In this document: piece by piece, positions 17,448 through 25,167 of the stretch
How positions within the stretch are numbered: the stretch's first letter is position 1
Layout: each line of letters begins with the position of its first letter
Source of the DNA: Candidatus Bacteroides pullicola
GTDB lineage: Bacteria > Bacteroidota > Bacteroidia > Bacteroidales > Bacteroidaceae
Assembly: GCA_019115825.1 (NCBI GenBank)
Contig: DXCV01000071.1
Span: 1 to 33,751, forward strand
Direction: 5' to 3'
DNA: 33,751 bases
Position numbers and translations under genes: made by a program
Notes under the pieces: generated by a model
Database searches by the model: none
Seen by the model: only the letters and a program-made list of their open reading frames with translations
What the model was told of the DNA's origin: nothing

Positions 17448-19775
17448 ATGACAAAAAATCAACTGAAAACCATGGCCTTCTGCCTATTCTTTGCAGGGGG
17501 CTTGGTGTCATGCGGACCGAGTGACATCCAGTCCGGCGACTTGAATGTAATCCCCTTACCGCAAGAAATCACACAAGCGGAGTCGGCCGAACCATTCGTA
17601 GTGCGCTCTTCCACCAAGATTTGCTATCCGGCAGGCAACGAGAAGCTCGAGCGGACAGCCCATTTCCTGGCTTCTTATATAAAAGAGGTGACAGGCACGG
17701 AAGTAAAACTCAGCACAGAGGCCGGTGACAAGAATTGCATCGTATTGGGCCTGGATCCCTCCATCCCGCAGAAGGAAGGCTATGTGCTGAACATCACTTC
17801 CAACCAAGTGACCTTGAACGGACAGACTGAGGCTGGCGTATTCTATGGCGTGCAGACCATCCACAAGGCGCTGCCCATCACGAACGGTAAAGCATTGGGC
17901 GCACTGCCCGCAGGTACGGTGAAGGACTTCCCTCAATACGGCTACCGTGGCTTTATGATTGACGTGGGCCGTCATTTCTTCTCGGTGGACTACCTGAAGG
18001 AATTGATTGACGTGATGGCCCTCCACAATATCAACATTTTCCACTGGCACCTGACGGAAGACCAAGGCTGGCGCATCGAAATCAAGAAATATCCCAAACT
18101 GACAGAAATCGGCTCCGTACGCAAGGAGACCATCACGGCTCCCGGCTCCGGCAAGTTCGATGGCACACCCGTCAGCGGCTTCTACACACAGGAAGAGGCC
18201 AAGGAAATCGTGGCCTATGCCGCCGAGCGCTTCATCACCGTTATTCCTGAAGTGGACATGCCGGGTCACATGCTTGCCGCACTGGCTTCCTATCCCGAAC
18301 TGGGTTGCACGGGCGGCCCGTATGAGGTGGCCACCAAGTTCGGCGTATTCCGGGAAGTGCTTTGCGGAGGCAACGAGAAGACCCTGCAATTCGCCAAGGA
18401 CGTCATCAACGAAATCATGGACATCTTCCCCGATGCACCGTATATCCATATAGGTGGAGACGAATGTCCGAAGGCCGAGTGGAAAAAGTGTCCGACGTGC
18501 CAAGCCAAGATTCGTGAACTGGGCTTGCGCGACACCAAGGAGCACAGCAAGGAAAATCAACTACAGGTGTACTTCATGAGCGAAGTGGAGAAGGAAATCG
18601 CCAAGCGCGGCAAGAAGATGCTGGCTTGGGACGAAATCCTGGAAGGCAATCCCGACCCCGAGACCACGACCGTATGTGCATGGACCGGCGTGCCCGCCTC
18701 CATCAAGTCCGCCAAGCTGGGACACCAAACTATCGTCTGCCCCATCAGCCACTTGTATTTCAGCAATCCGGGCTATAACCGACTGAAGGGCGTGAGCAGC
18801 GTGGGACGCGTGTACAACTTCGAGCCGGCTTCACCCGAACTGACCGACGAGGAGAAGCAAAACATCATCGGCGTACAGGGCTGCATCTGGACAGAGTGGA
18901 CAAAGGACAGCCTGAAGATGGAGTGGCAGATGATGCCGCGCATTGCCGCCTTGAGCGAACTGCAATGGAGCAATCCTGCCCAGAAGAACTTGGATAACTT
19001 CCTGGGCCGCCTGCGCCATCAGCTCGACTTGTACAGCCTCTATGGCTTCCACTATAAGGAAGACATTGAAGACGTGGTCATTGAGGCTACACCTACCGGC
19101 GAAGGCGGAAAGGCCAACGTAGCTTTGAAGACATTCGACAATGCTCCGGTCTACTACACCTTGGACGGTTCCGAACCCACGGCACAGTCTACGGCTTATG
19201 CAGAACCTTTCACCATAGACGGCACGACCACCATCAAGGCGAAAGCCATCCGCGACGGACGGGAAACGGGCATCGTAGAATCCACCATCGAATACAACTT
19301 GGCCACGATGCGCCCCATCACGCTGAACTCCGAATCGGCACCCAGCTATACTTACCAAGGCGCCTCCTTGCTGGTGGACGGCTTGACGGGCGATGACAAC
19401 TACCGTTCCGGCCGCTACATCGGCTTCTACGGCAAGGACTTCGACGCCACCATCGACTTGCAGGAAGAGACGGAGATTTCCGCCGTGTCCGTAGGCACCT
19501 ACCTCGTGCCCGGCGACTATATCTTCGGCCTGACGGGACTGGAAGTGTATGGCTCTGCCGACGGCAAGAACTTCAAGAAGATTGCCTCCAAGTCCATCCC
19601 GACTTTGCCAAAGGGAAGCAAGAACAATGTTCTGACAAGGGACGAGATAACCTTCGACAAGACGAAGACACGCTACGTCCGCGTGGTCGGCAAATGCACG
19701 CCGGTGCTGCCAAAATGGCATCCGGGCGCAGGCAGCAAGACTTTCTTGTTCATCGACGAAGTGACCATAAAGTAA
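17448..19775 (+). CDS. GH20 beta-N-acetylhexosaminidase lipoprotein with C-terminal F5/8-type (CBM32-like) domain
   Basis: An exo-acting enzyme that removes terminal GlcNAc or GalNAc from glycans by substrate-assisted catalysis. The 775-residue protein begins MTKNQLKTMAFCLFFAGGLV followed by SCG, a lipoprotein signal. A GH20b domain comes first, then the (beta/alpha)8 catalytic domain: YGYRGFMIDVGRHFFSVDYL, HWHLTEDQGWRIEI, VIPEVDMPGH and the catalytic pair Asp338-Glu339 in HIGGDECPKAEW. After about residue 530 comes a chitobiase-type beta domain (VYYTLDGSEPTAQSTAY) and then a discoidin-like carbohydrate-binding domain to the end. An ATG at 17436, four codons upstream and in frame, is an alternative start. 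It is divergent from susC-susD and probably belongs to the same glycan locus; the lipid anchor suggests the periplasm or cell surface. Confidence 0.94.
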   Translation: MTKNQLKTMAFCLFFAGGLVSCGPSDIQSGDLNVIPLPQEITQAESAEPFVVRSSTKICYPAGNEKLERTAHFLASYIKEVTGTEVKLSTEAGDKNCIVLGLDPSIPQKEGYVLNITSNQVTLNGQTEAGVFYGVQTIHKALPITNGKALGALPAGTVKDFPQYGYRGFMIDVGRHFFSVDYLKELIDVMALHNINIFHWHLTEDQGWRIEIKKYPKLTEIGSVRKETITAPGSGKFDGTPVSGFYTQEEAKEIVAYAAERFITVIPEVDMPGHMLAALASYPELGCTGGPYEVATKFGVFREVLCGGNEKTLQFAKDVINEIMDIFPDAPYIHIGGDECPKAEWKKCPTCQAKIRELGLRDTKEHSKENQLQVYFMSEVEKEIAKRGKKMLAWDEILEGNPDPETTTVCAWTGVPASIKSAKLGHQTIVCPISHLYFSNPGYNRLKGVSSVGRVYNFEPASPELTDEEKQNIIGVQGCIWTEWTKDSLKMEWQMMPRIAALSELQWSNPAQKNLDNFLGRLRHQLDLYSLYGFHYKEDIEDVVIEATPTGEGGKANVALKTFDNAPVYYTLDGSEPTAQSTAYAEPFTIDGTTTIKAKAIRDGRETGIVESTIEYNLATMRPITLNSESAPSYTYQGASLLVDGLTGDDNYRSGRYIGFYGKDFDATIDLQEETEISAVSVGTYLVPGDYIFGLTGLEVYGSADGKNFKKIASKSIPTLPKGSKNNVLTRDEITFDKTKTRYVRVVGKCTPVLPKWHPGAGSKTFLFIDEVTIK

Positions 19776-19792
19776 GCATATAGCACATACCC

Positions 19793-19841
19793 AAAGCACG
19801 GGGACGCAGGCATTTTCACTGTGTTTCCGTGCTTTTTTTGT
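19793..19841 (+). terminator. Terminator of the GH20 gene
   Basis: AAAGCACGG (19793-19801) pairs with CCGTGCTTT (19827-19835) around a 25-nt loop, followed by seven T in a row. It begins 17 bp after the GH20 stop. Confidence 0.82.
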
Positions 19842-19896
19842 CGCTATACCCTCGTTGACAAACCGTTTCAAGACCGCTATTTCGCCCATTCATGGA

Positions 19897-19970
19897 AGAG
19901 AGGAGAAAGAGAGGAGAAAGAGAGGAGAAAGAGAGGAGAAAGAGAGGAAAAAGAGAGGAGAAAGAGAGAA
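19897..19970. repeat. 11-bp polypurine tandem repeat
   Basis: Six copies of AGAGAGGAGAA (one with a G to A change in unit five) run from 19897 to 19962, followed by a partial unit. One strand is pure purine for about 80 bp. Open frames run through it on both strands because 11 is not a multiple of three and no stop arises from purine triplets here except TGA-like ones that are absent; they are not convincing genes. Confidence 0.9.
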
Positions 19971-20051
19971 ATAGTGGAGAGGATGAACCATCGCGGCTTG
20001 GCATTGTTATTGTAAGTAGGAAACAGAATTATCAACTAAACTAAAGAACGT

Positions 20052-20582
20052 ATGAAAAAATTTATTGTTTTGATGGCATTATTCATGGCGGGCGCAGTTG
20101 CCACGTCCGCACAAGCGCAAAAACAGGCAGAAGAAGACGCGCAAACAGATACCTTGTATGCTGCCGCCGTGCAGGCCCTGAAAGAAAACCGGTTCGTGAT
20201 GGAGGCCGACAAAGTGGTCTTCAAATATGGCGACGTGGCTTTTGTCAACTCGAACACCAATTTCGTGTTGGTGAATGGGAAAGAAGGAACGGTGCAAGTG
20301 GCTTTCAACTCGCCCTTTGCCGGTCCTAACGGCATCGGGGGCATCACCGTGGACGGGATGGTCTCCGGCGTAAAGCAGAAGGAGAACAAGACGGGGAAGA
20401 TGAATTACAGCTTCAACGTGCAAGGCTCGGCCATCTCGGCGCAAGTGTTCATTCTGTTGTCCCCCGGAAGCAATCAGGCAACAGTAAACATCAGCCCGAA
20501 TTTCAATTCGCGCACCCTGACCCTCTACGGGAAAATTGTCCCGCTGGAAGAGTCTACCATCTACAAGGCGAGAGCACTGTGA
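20052..20582 (+). CDS. DUF4251-family secreted protein
   Basis: A 176-residue exported protein of unknown function. It begins MKKFIVLMALFMAGAVATSA with a probable signal peptidase I cleavage after SAQA. The sequence after it (LKENRFVMEADKVVF, then VNSNTNFVLVNGKEGTVQVA, SPFAGPNGIGGITVDG and SPNFNSRTLTLYGKIVPLEES) matches my memory of DUF4251, a Bacteroidetes family of small beta-rich periplasmic proteins. No catalytic motif is visible. The gene stands between the polypurine repeat and the S41 protease, 68 bp ahead of the latter; whether they are co-transcribed is unclear because a promoter-like sequence lies in the gap. Confidence 0.8.
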   Translation: MKKFIVLMALFMAGAVATSAQAQKQAEEDAQTDTLYAAAVQALKENRFVMEADKVVFKYGDVAFVNSNTNFVLVNGKEGTVQVAFNSPFAGPNGIGGITVDGMVSGVKQKENKTGKMNYSFNVQGSAISAQVFILLSPGSNQATVNISPNFNSRTLTLYGKIVPLEESTIYKARAL

Positions 20583-20612
20583 GCGAGGGGGAGACATAAA
20601 ATCTCCTCCCCC

Positions 20613-20646
20613 TTTGCCACCGCATAGTATCTTTTTTGTATTTTTG
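20613..20646 (+). promoter_or_regulatory. Promoter of the S41 protease gene, giving a nearly leaderless mRNA
   Basis: TTTG at 20613-20616 and TATTTTTG at 20639-20646 are 22 bp apart, slightly long. Only four bases separate the -7 box from the ATG at 20651, so the transcript would begin at or next to the start codon. Confidence 0.5.
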
Positions 20647-20650
20647 CGGC

Positions 20651-22012
20651 ATGAAAGCAAGAAATATACTCATACTATTGGCGGGGCTGCTGACATTGCC
20701 CCTCTATTTTGGCGGGTGTGCCGTGGACCGCTGGGAGGCATACGCCGGACGGACGCAAACGGACCGATGGATAGACGACACGATGCGGGTGTGGTACTAT
20801 TGGAAGCAGGACATCCCCCACACGAACGACCTGAACTACTTCAGTCCCCCGTTCGAGTTTTTTGCCTCTGTCCTTTCCGAACAAGACGGGAAAGGCGGGC
20901 AACCCTTCTCGACCATAGACAGCTTGGAGTCTGCCACGCGGGGCGTCGCCTCCACGGGATATGGCTATGGCTTTCAGTACACCACCAACCATGTGGAGGA
21001 TAACGACACGGCGTTGTATGCCCGGCTGCTCTATGTCTCTCCGGACAGTCCAGCGGGCGAGGCGGGACTTGAACGCGGCGATTGGATTATGGAGCTGGAC
21101 GGCAAGCCCATCACCGAAGACAACGCCGCCCGGCTGAACGGCTGCGACGGCCTCACGCTGACCGTGGGCTATTATGACACTGCACGGGACACCATCGTGG
21201 CCTACGCCGAGCCGCTTACTCTGGCTCCTGCACGCAGCTACACGGACAACCCGGTGCACTACCGCAATGTCTACGTGTCGGGCAGCAAGCGGGTGGGCTA
21301 TCTGGTCTACAACCACTTCACCGGCGGCTTGACGGAGAGCAGCACGGAATATGACGACGACTTGCGCGAGGCTTTCCGCTATTTTGCCTCTGAACAGGTG
21401 AACGAGTTTGTGCTGGATTTGCGCTATAACAATGGCGGGCAACTGTCGTGCGCCTCCCTGCTGTGTGCGATGCTGGCGCCTTCGTCCGCCTTGGGACAGC
21501 CGTTGGGGTATTTGGAGTTCAATGAAAGCATCGGAGAGCAAGAAATGACGTTCGACGAAAGCCTGATACAAGGAGGGGCGAACCTGAACCTCTCGCGGCT
21601 ATACGTCCTGACAAGCGCCGAGACGGCTTCCGCCTCCGAGATGGTCATCAACAGCCTGAAGCCTTATATGGAGGTGGTGCTTATAGGTGGCACGACGGTA
21701 GGCAAGAATGTGGCTTCGCGGGCGTTTGTCAACGAAGAGCTGATGCTGGTGATGCGCCCCATCGTCTGCAAGCTTTCCAACGCGCGCCACGAGTCGGATT
21801 ATGCCGAGGGTTTCCCTGCGGATGTGTCTGTGGACGAGAACGGCGACATGGCGCGTTTCCTGCCGTTCGGCAATCCGGATGAACTGATGCTGCACACCGC
21901 GTTGGAACTGATAAACGGCAACCTGCCGGAGACGCAAGGCAGGACACAAAAGAAAACCACGGTGGTGTATAACTCCGTAGGACGCAAGGCATCAAAGGCC
22001 GTGGAGATGTGA
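20651..22012 (+). CDS. S41-family (C-terminal-processing-like) protease lipoprotein
   Basis: A 453-residue lipoprotein with start MKARNILILLAGLLTLPLYF and lipobox FGGC. An N-terminal helical part (RWIDDTMRVWYYWKQDIP) is typical of Bacteroidetes S41 proteins. A PDZ domain follows at about 110-185 (VSPDSPAGEAGLERGDWIMELDG), then the S41 peptidase core: GYLVYNHFTGG, FVLDLRYNNGGQL, the serine region LTSAETASASEMVINSL and the lysine region GGTTVGKNVASRAF, as expected for a Ser-Lys dyad. It probably acts in the periplasm on unknown proteins. The chosen start precedes the clean lipoprotein signal; an in-frame start at 20636 would lie upstream of and across the -7 box. It converges with the FHA gene. 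Confidence 0.9.
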   Translation: MKARNILILLAGLLTLPLYFGGCAVDRWEAYAGRTQTDRWIDDTMRVWYYWKQDIPHTNDLNYFSPPFEFFASVLSEQDGKGGQPFSTIDSLESATRGVASTGYGYGFQYTTNHVEDNDTALYARLLYVSPDSPAGEAGLERGDWIMELDGKPITEDNAARLNGCDGLTLTVGYYDTARDTIVAYAEPLTLAPARSYTDNPVHYRNVYVSGSKRVGYLVYNHFTGGLTESSTEYDDDLREAFRYFASEQVNEFVLDLRYNNGGQLSCASLLCAMLAPSSALGQPLGYLEFNESIGEQEMTFDESLIQGGANLNLSRLYVLTSAETASASEMVINSLKPYMEVVLIGGTTVGKNVASRAFVNEELMLVMRPIVCKLSNARHESDYAEGFPADVSVDENGDMARFLPFGNPDELMLHTALELINGNLPETQGRTQKKTTVVYNSVGRKASKAVEM

Positions 22013-22015
22013 CAA

Positions 22016-22043
22016 GCGGACGGACGGGGTTTTATTCGTCCGC
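22016..22043. terminator. Hairpin between convergent S41 and FHA genes (possible terminator)
   Basis: GCGGACG (22016-22022) pairs with CGTCCGC (22037-22043); the 14-nt loop holds GGGGTTTTATT and the FHA stop codon. There is no T run after the stem, so termination is doubtful. Confidence 0.3.
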
Positions 22044-22559
22044 GGCGGTGTGCAGGATGAAAGTGGTGGCGCCAATGGTGACAATGGCTCCATCCTCAAT
22101 ACGCACGCGGTCTTTGTCGCCCAGAATCTCGTTGTTCAGGAAAGTGCCGGTCAGGCTGGGGGCATCGCGCAAGGTGTATATCAGTTTCCCTTGCTTGTTG
22201 CGCTTCACGTTGATGATGCAGTGGTAGCGGTCCATGCTCATGTCCGAGGTCTCGATGGGGACTTGCACCGTATTGCCCACACAGCGGCGGCCAATGACGT
22301 TGTCGCCTTCCTGCAAGGGAAGTATCTGTTTGAAGCCGAACACATTCTCAATGACCGTGATGCTGCCGAACGCATCCTTGTATTCCTCTTCGTCCATCTT
22401 TTCCTCCTTGCGCGTGGGTTGCGTTTTGGACTTGCCGAGACGGATGGCGAATTGCTTCTTGCAATGGTCGCAGACGAAGACCAGCGATTGGCCTTCGCTA
22501 TATTGGGTTTCGTCAAAAGTCAGGTAGTTCTCGCACTTGGGGCAACGGATACGTTTCAT
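22032..22559 (-). CDS. Zinc-ribbon plus FHA-domain protein
   Basis: A 175-residue cytoplasmic protein. Residues 1-40 form a zinc ribbon with two CxxC knuckles (CPKC at 6-9, CDHC at 30-33), like those that begin many Bacteroidetes regulatory proteins. Residues about 70-172 are a forkhead-associated domain, which binds phosphothreonine peptides: GDNVIGRRC, the SMDRYHCIIN strand and the loop SLTGTFLNNE are the expected family positions. No kinase gene is nearby in the window. It starts 6 bp after the stop of the HU-CCDC81/SPOR gene, so the two are one operon and may act together at the cell envelope; that link is inference. Confidence 0.88.
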   Translation of the reverse strand: MKRIRCPKCENYLTFDETQYSEGQSLVFVCDHCKKQFAIRLGKSKTQPTRKEEKMDEEEYKDAFGSITVIENVFGFKQILPLQEGDNVIGRRCVGNTVQVPIETSDMSMDRYHCIINVKRNKQGKLIYTLRDAPSLTGTFLNNEILGDKDRVRIEDGAIVTIGATTFILHTAADE

Positions 22560-22565
22560 GTCTGC

Positions 22566-23684
22566 TTATTTTTTCTTCAGAATCCACGCATTTTGATAGG
22601 TTTTGTCTTTCCGGAAGCGGTTCAAGGCGCTATAAGCCTCTGCCTCGCTGGCGTAGGAGTCGATGCACACGCGCATCTTCCCTCCCCCAATGATAGCCTT
22701 GGCATTGGCGAAGCCTTTGTTCCGCAATGAGCGCGCCATGTTCTCGGCGTCTTTCGTTGTGCCTACGCTGGCTATTATGATGTGATAAATGCGGGGCGAA
22801 ACGGGAGTCTTGGGAGCCTTGGCCACGGCCTTAGGCGCCGGGTTGGCTTTGCGGGTTTCCTTGGGACGGGTTGCTATGGCTTTGGGCGCAGCCGGTTCCT
22901 CAGCCACGGGCTTAACGGTTTCCTGGGCAGGTTTCTTGGCTTCTGCGGCTTTGCTTTCCGCCTTGGGGGGTGCCGGGGCGGCTTCCTTTTTCACAGCCAA
23001 GGGAGTGATGGCCAAGGATTGCTGCTTCATCTGGCAGAAGGCGTCCGTCGGAAGCAGTTGGGCGTAATTCCCTTTGACCACTTCGGTGTTTTCCACCGGG
23101 ATGGACAAGGCGAAACACAAAATGATGATGGCCACTACCGCCACGGCATTGGAGAGGAATGCCGCTTTTTCCCGCCACTGGATGCGGGGCATGACCGGCT
23201 TGTGTGGATGGGGAGCATCGATGGGCACAAGCCGGGGGGCAGGGGTTTCTTTTTTCTTGGGTTTTTCCAGCTTGCGTATGCCGAAACTTTCCAAACCATA
23301 GAAAGCAGGGGCGCAAAGCGGGGTGTTGCCGGGAATGAATTCCAAGGCATTGTGGATGGACAGGTGCAGTTGCCCGATGTTTCCCAAAGAGACTTCCCCC
23401 TCCGTATGCAAGAGGGACAGCAGTTCGTCCGCATCCTTTTCCACGAGCTTGGCGGCTTTGGCAAAATCAACGTGATGGGCGGTCATGTAGGATTGCGCCA
23501 ACAAGCCGTCGTTCACCTTCAAGCGGGCATTGAACCCAATCATACGTGTGGGAGGGAGAAACATGTTGTCCTTCTCCATCCACACGGCGGGAGTATAGTG
23601 GACGATGAATCCACCCAATCCCGGAACAATGACGCAATCATTGCTCACCAATAAAGCCTCTATGTGTTTTGCCAAATCATTCAT
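22566..23684 (-). CDS. HU-CCDC81-like / transmembrane / SPOR-domain protein
   Basis: A 372-residue protein with three parts. Residues 1-135 resemble the paired bacterial HU-CCDC81 domains (LAKHIEALLVSNDCVIVPGL and GFIVHYTP at the start), related to the HU DNA-binding fold. A single membrane helix lies near residue 180 (AVAVVAIIILCFALSIPV). A long Ala-Pro-Lys-rich linker (about 225-290) then leads to a C-terminal SPOR domain (RIYHIIIASVGTTKDAENMA to the end), which binds glycan strands lacking stem peptides at the division septum. The topology implied is an HU-like domain inside and a SPOR domain in the periplasm, so it could link nucleoid or cytoplasm to septal peptidoglycan. That role is inference; the domain layout is a recurrent Bacteroidetes one. 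The promoter lies only five bases before the ATG. Confidence 0.87.
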   Translation of the reverse strand: MNDLAKHIEALLVSNDCVIVPGLGGFIVHYTPAVWMEKDNMFLPPTRMIGFNARLKVNDGLLAQSYMTAHHVDFAKAAKLVEKDADELLSLLHTEGEVSLGNIGQLHLSIHNALEFIPGNTPLCAPAFYGLESFGIRKLEKPKKKETPAPRLVPIDAPHPHKPVMPRIQWREKAAFLSNAVAVVAIIILCFALSIPVENTEVVKGNYAQLLPTDAFCQMKQQSLAITPLAVKKEAAPAPPKAESKAAEAKKPAQETVKPVAEEPAAPKAIATRPKETRKANPAPKAVAKAPKTPVSPRIYHIIIASVGTTKDAENMARSLRNKGFANAKAIIGGGKMRVCIDSYASEAEAYSALNRFRKDKTYQNAWILKKK

Positions 23685-23689
23685 ACGGG

Positions 23690-23697
23690 CAAAGATA
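23690..23697 (-). promoter_or_regulatory. -7 box directly before the HU-CCDC81/SPOR gene
   Basis: CAAAGATA on the plus strand reads TATCTTTG on the minus strand. Five bases separate it from the ATG at 23684, again predicting a leaderless or nearly leaderless mRNA. No -33 TTTG is seen at standard spacing. Confidence 0.5.
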
Positions 23698-23793
23698 AGA
23701 AATATCTCCGGACTTCGTATCTGTGAGAGGCGATTTTTTACGTATTTTCAGATACTGCCGCCCGTTTTGCTTCGCCGTTTAGGAAAATATGCC

Positions 23794-23801
23794 TACTTTT
23801 G
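23794..23801 (+). promoter_or_regulatory. -7 box for UDP-glucose dehydrogenase gene
   Basis: TACTTTTG matches TAnnTTTG and lies 29 bp before the ATG at 23831. A TTTG at 23766-23769 is 24 bp upstream, longer than the usual spacing. Confidence 0.55.
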
Positions 23802-23830
23802 CGCCGTAATTTTTAAGACGGAATATTGAT

Positions 23831-25144
23831 ATGAAGATAGCAATCGTTGGCACGGGATACGTAGGCCTGGTGACAGGCACCTGCTTTGCGGAGATTGGTG
23901 TGAACGTGATATGCGTGGACACCAATGCCGAGAAAATTGAAGCCTTGAAGAAGGGGGTGATTCCCATTTATGAAAACGGGTTGGAGGAAATGATTGTCCG
24001 CAATGTCAAGGCTGGACGCTTGCACTTCACCACTTCCCTGGAAGAATGCCTGAACGAGGTGGACGTGGTGTTCAGCGCCGTGGGTACCCCGCCCGACGAA
24101 GACGGGAGTGCCGACTTGAGCTATGTCTTGCAAGTGGCACATACCATCGGGCAGAACCTGAAGAAATATGTCCTGGTCGTGACCAAGAGCACAGTGCCCG
24201 TGGGCACAGCCGACAAAGTGCGTACGGTCATCCGCGAGGAGCTGGAGCGGAGAGGACTGGACATCCCGTTCGATGTGGCATCCAATCCGGAGTTCCTGAA
24301 AGAAGGCAATGCCATCAATGACTTCATGAGTCCCGACCGCGTGGTGGTGGGCGTGGATTCCGAGCGTGCCAAGAAAATCATGTCCAAGCTGTACAAGCCG
24401 TTCTTGCTCAATAATTTCCGCGTGATATTCATGGATATCCCCTCGGCGGAAATGACCAAGTATGCAGCCAATTCGATGCTGGCCACGCGCATCAGCTTCA
24501 TGAACGACATCGCCAACCTGTGCGAACTGGTGGGCGCCGACGTCAACATGGTGCGCAGCGGTATCGGTTCGGACACGCGCATCGGACGCAAATTCCTCTA
24601 TCCGGGCATCGGATACGGCGGTTCTTGCTTCCCCAAAGATGTGAAGGCATTGATAAAGACAGCTGAAACCAATGGATATGAAATGCGCGTGCTGCGGGCG
24701 GTAGAGGCCGTGAACGAATATCAGAAAGGAGTGCTGTTTGACAAGCTGCAACGCCTGCTGGAGAACGACTTGAAAGGGAAGACCGTTGCCCTTTGGGGAT
24801 TGTCCTTCAAGCCGGAAACCGACGACATGCGTGAGGCACCGTCATTGATTCTGATAGACAAGCTGCTGAAAGCCGGATGTACGGTGCGTGCCTATGACCC
24901 CGTGGCGATGGATGAATGCCGCAGACGTATGGGCGACGTCGTGTATTATGCCAAGGACATGTATGACGCCACACTCGATGCGGATGCCCTCCTGCTGCTG
25001 ACTGAGTGGAAAGAGTTCCGTCTGCCGTCGTGGGCGGTCATCAAGAAGTCCATGCGCAATCCTTTAGTGCTCGACGGACGCAACATTTACGACCGAATGG
25101 AAATGGAAGAGCAAGGATTCACTTACCATTGCATCGGTAAGTAA
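23831..25144 (+). CDS. ugd: UDP-glucose 6-dehydrogenase
   Basis: This enzyme oxidises UDP-glucose to UDP-glucuronate with two NAD, supplying uronic acid for capsule and polysaccharide synthesis. The 437-residue protein begins MKIAIVGTGYVGLVTGTCFA, the Rossmann NAD site of the UDP-glucose/GDP-mannose dehydrogenase family. Other motifs are VGTPPDEDGSADLSYV, TKSTVPVGTADKVR, SNPEFLKEGNAINDF and the catalytic Cys266 in GIGYGGSCFPKD. The C-terminal substrate-binding domain starts near LKGKTVALWGLSFKPETDD. The substrate UDP-glucose, rather than UDP-ManNAc or GDP-mannose, is inferred from the close match to Ugd signatures. It converges with the 2-hydroxyacid dehydrogenase gene, 23 bp apart without a visible terminator. 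Confidence 0.93.
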   Translation: MKIAIVGTGYVGLVTGTCFAEIGVNVICVDTNAEKIEALKKGVIPIYENGLEEMIVRNVKAGRLHFTTSLEECLNEVDVVFSAVGTPPDEDGSADLSYVLQVAHTIGQNLKKYVLVVTKSTVPVGTADKVRTVIREELERRGLDIPFDVASNPEFLKEGNAINDFMSPDRVVVGVDSERAKKIMSKLYKPFLLNNFRVIFMDIPSAEMTKYAANSMLATRISFMNDIANLCELVGADVNMVRSGIGSDTRIGRKFLYPGIGYGGSCFPKDVKALIKTAETNGYEMRVLRAVEAVNEYQKGVLFDKLQRLLENDLKGKTVALWGLSFKPETDDMREAPSLILIDKLLKAGCTVRAYDPVAMDECRRRMGDVVYYAKDMYDATLDADALLLLTEWKEFRLPSWAVIKKSMRNPLVLDGRNIYDRMEMEEQGFTYHCIGK

Positions 25145-25167
25145 TCCCCTGCCCCATCCGTATAGCT

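Noticed and set aside
19821..20015. Frames on both strands through the 11-bp purine repeat
   Set aside because: Products are simple repeats (Lys/Arg/Glu or Ser/Leu/Phe); the open frames come from the repeat, not from coding selection.
25145..25167. Terminator between ugd and the hydroxyacid dehydrogenase gene
   Set aside because: The 23-bp gap has no stem or T run; converging transcripts may overlap.
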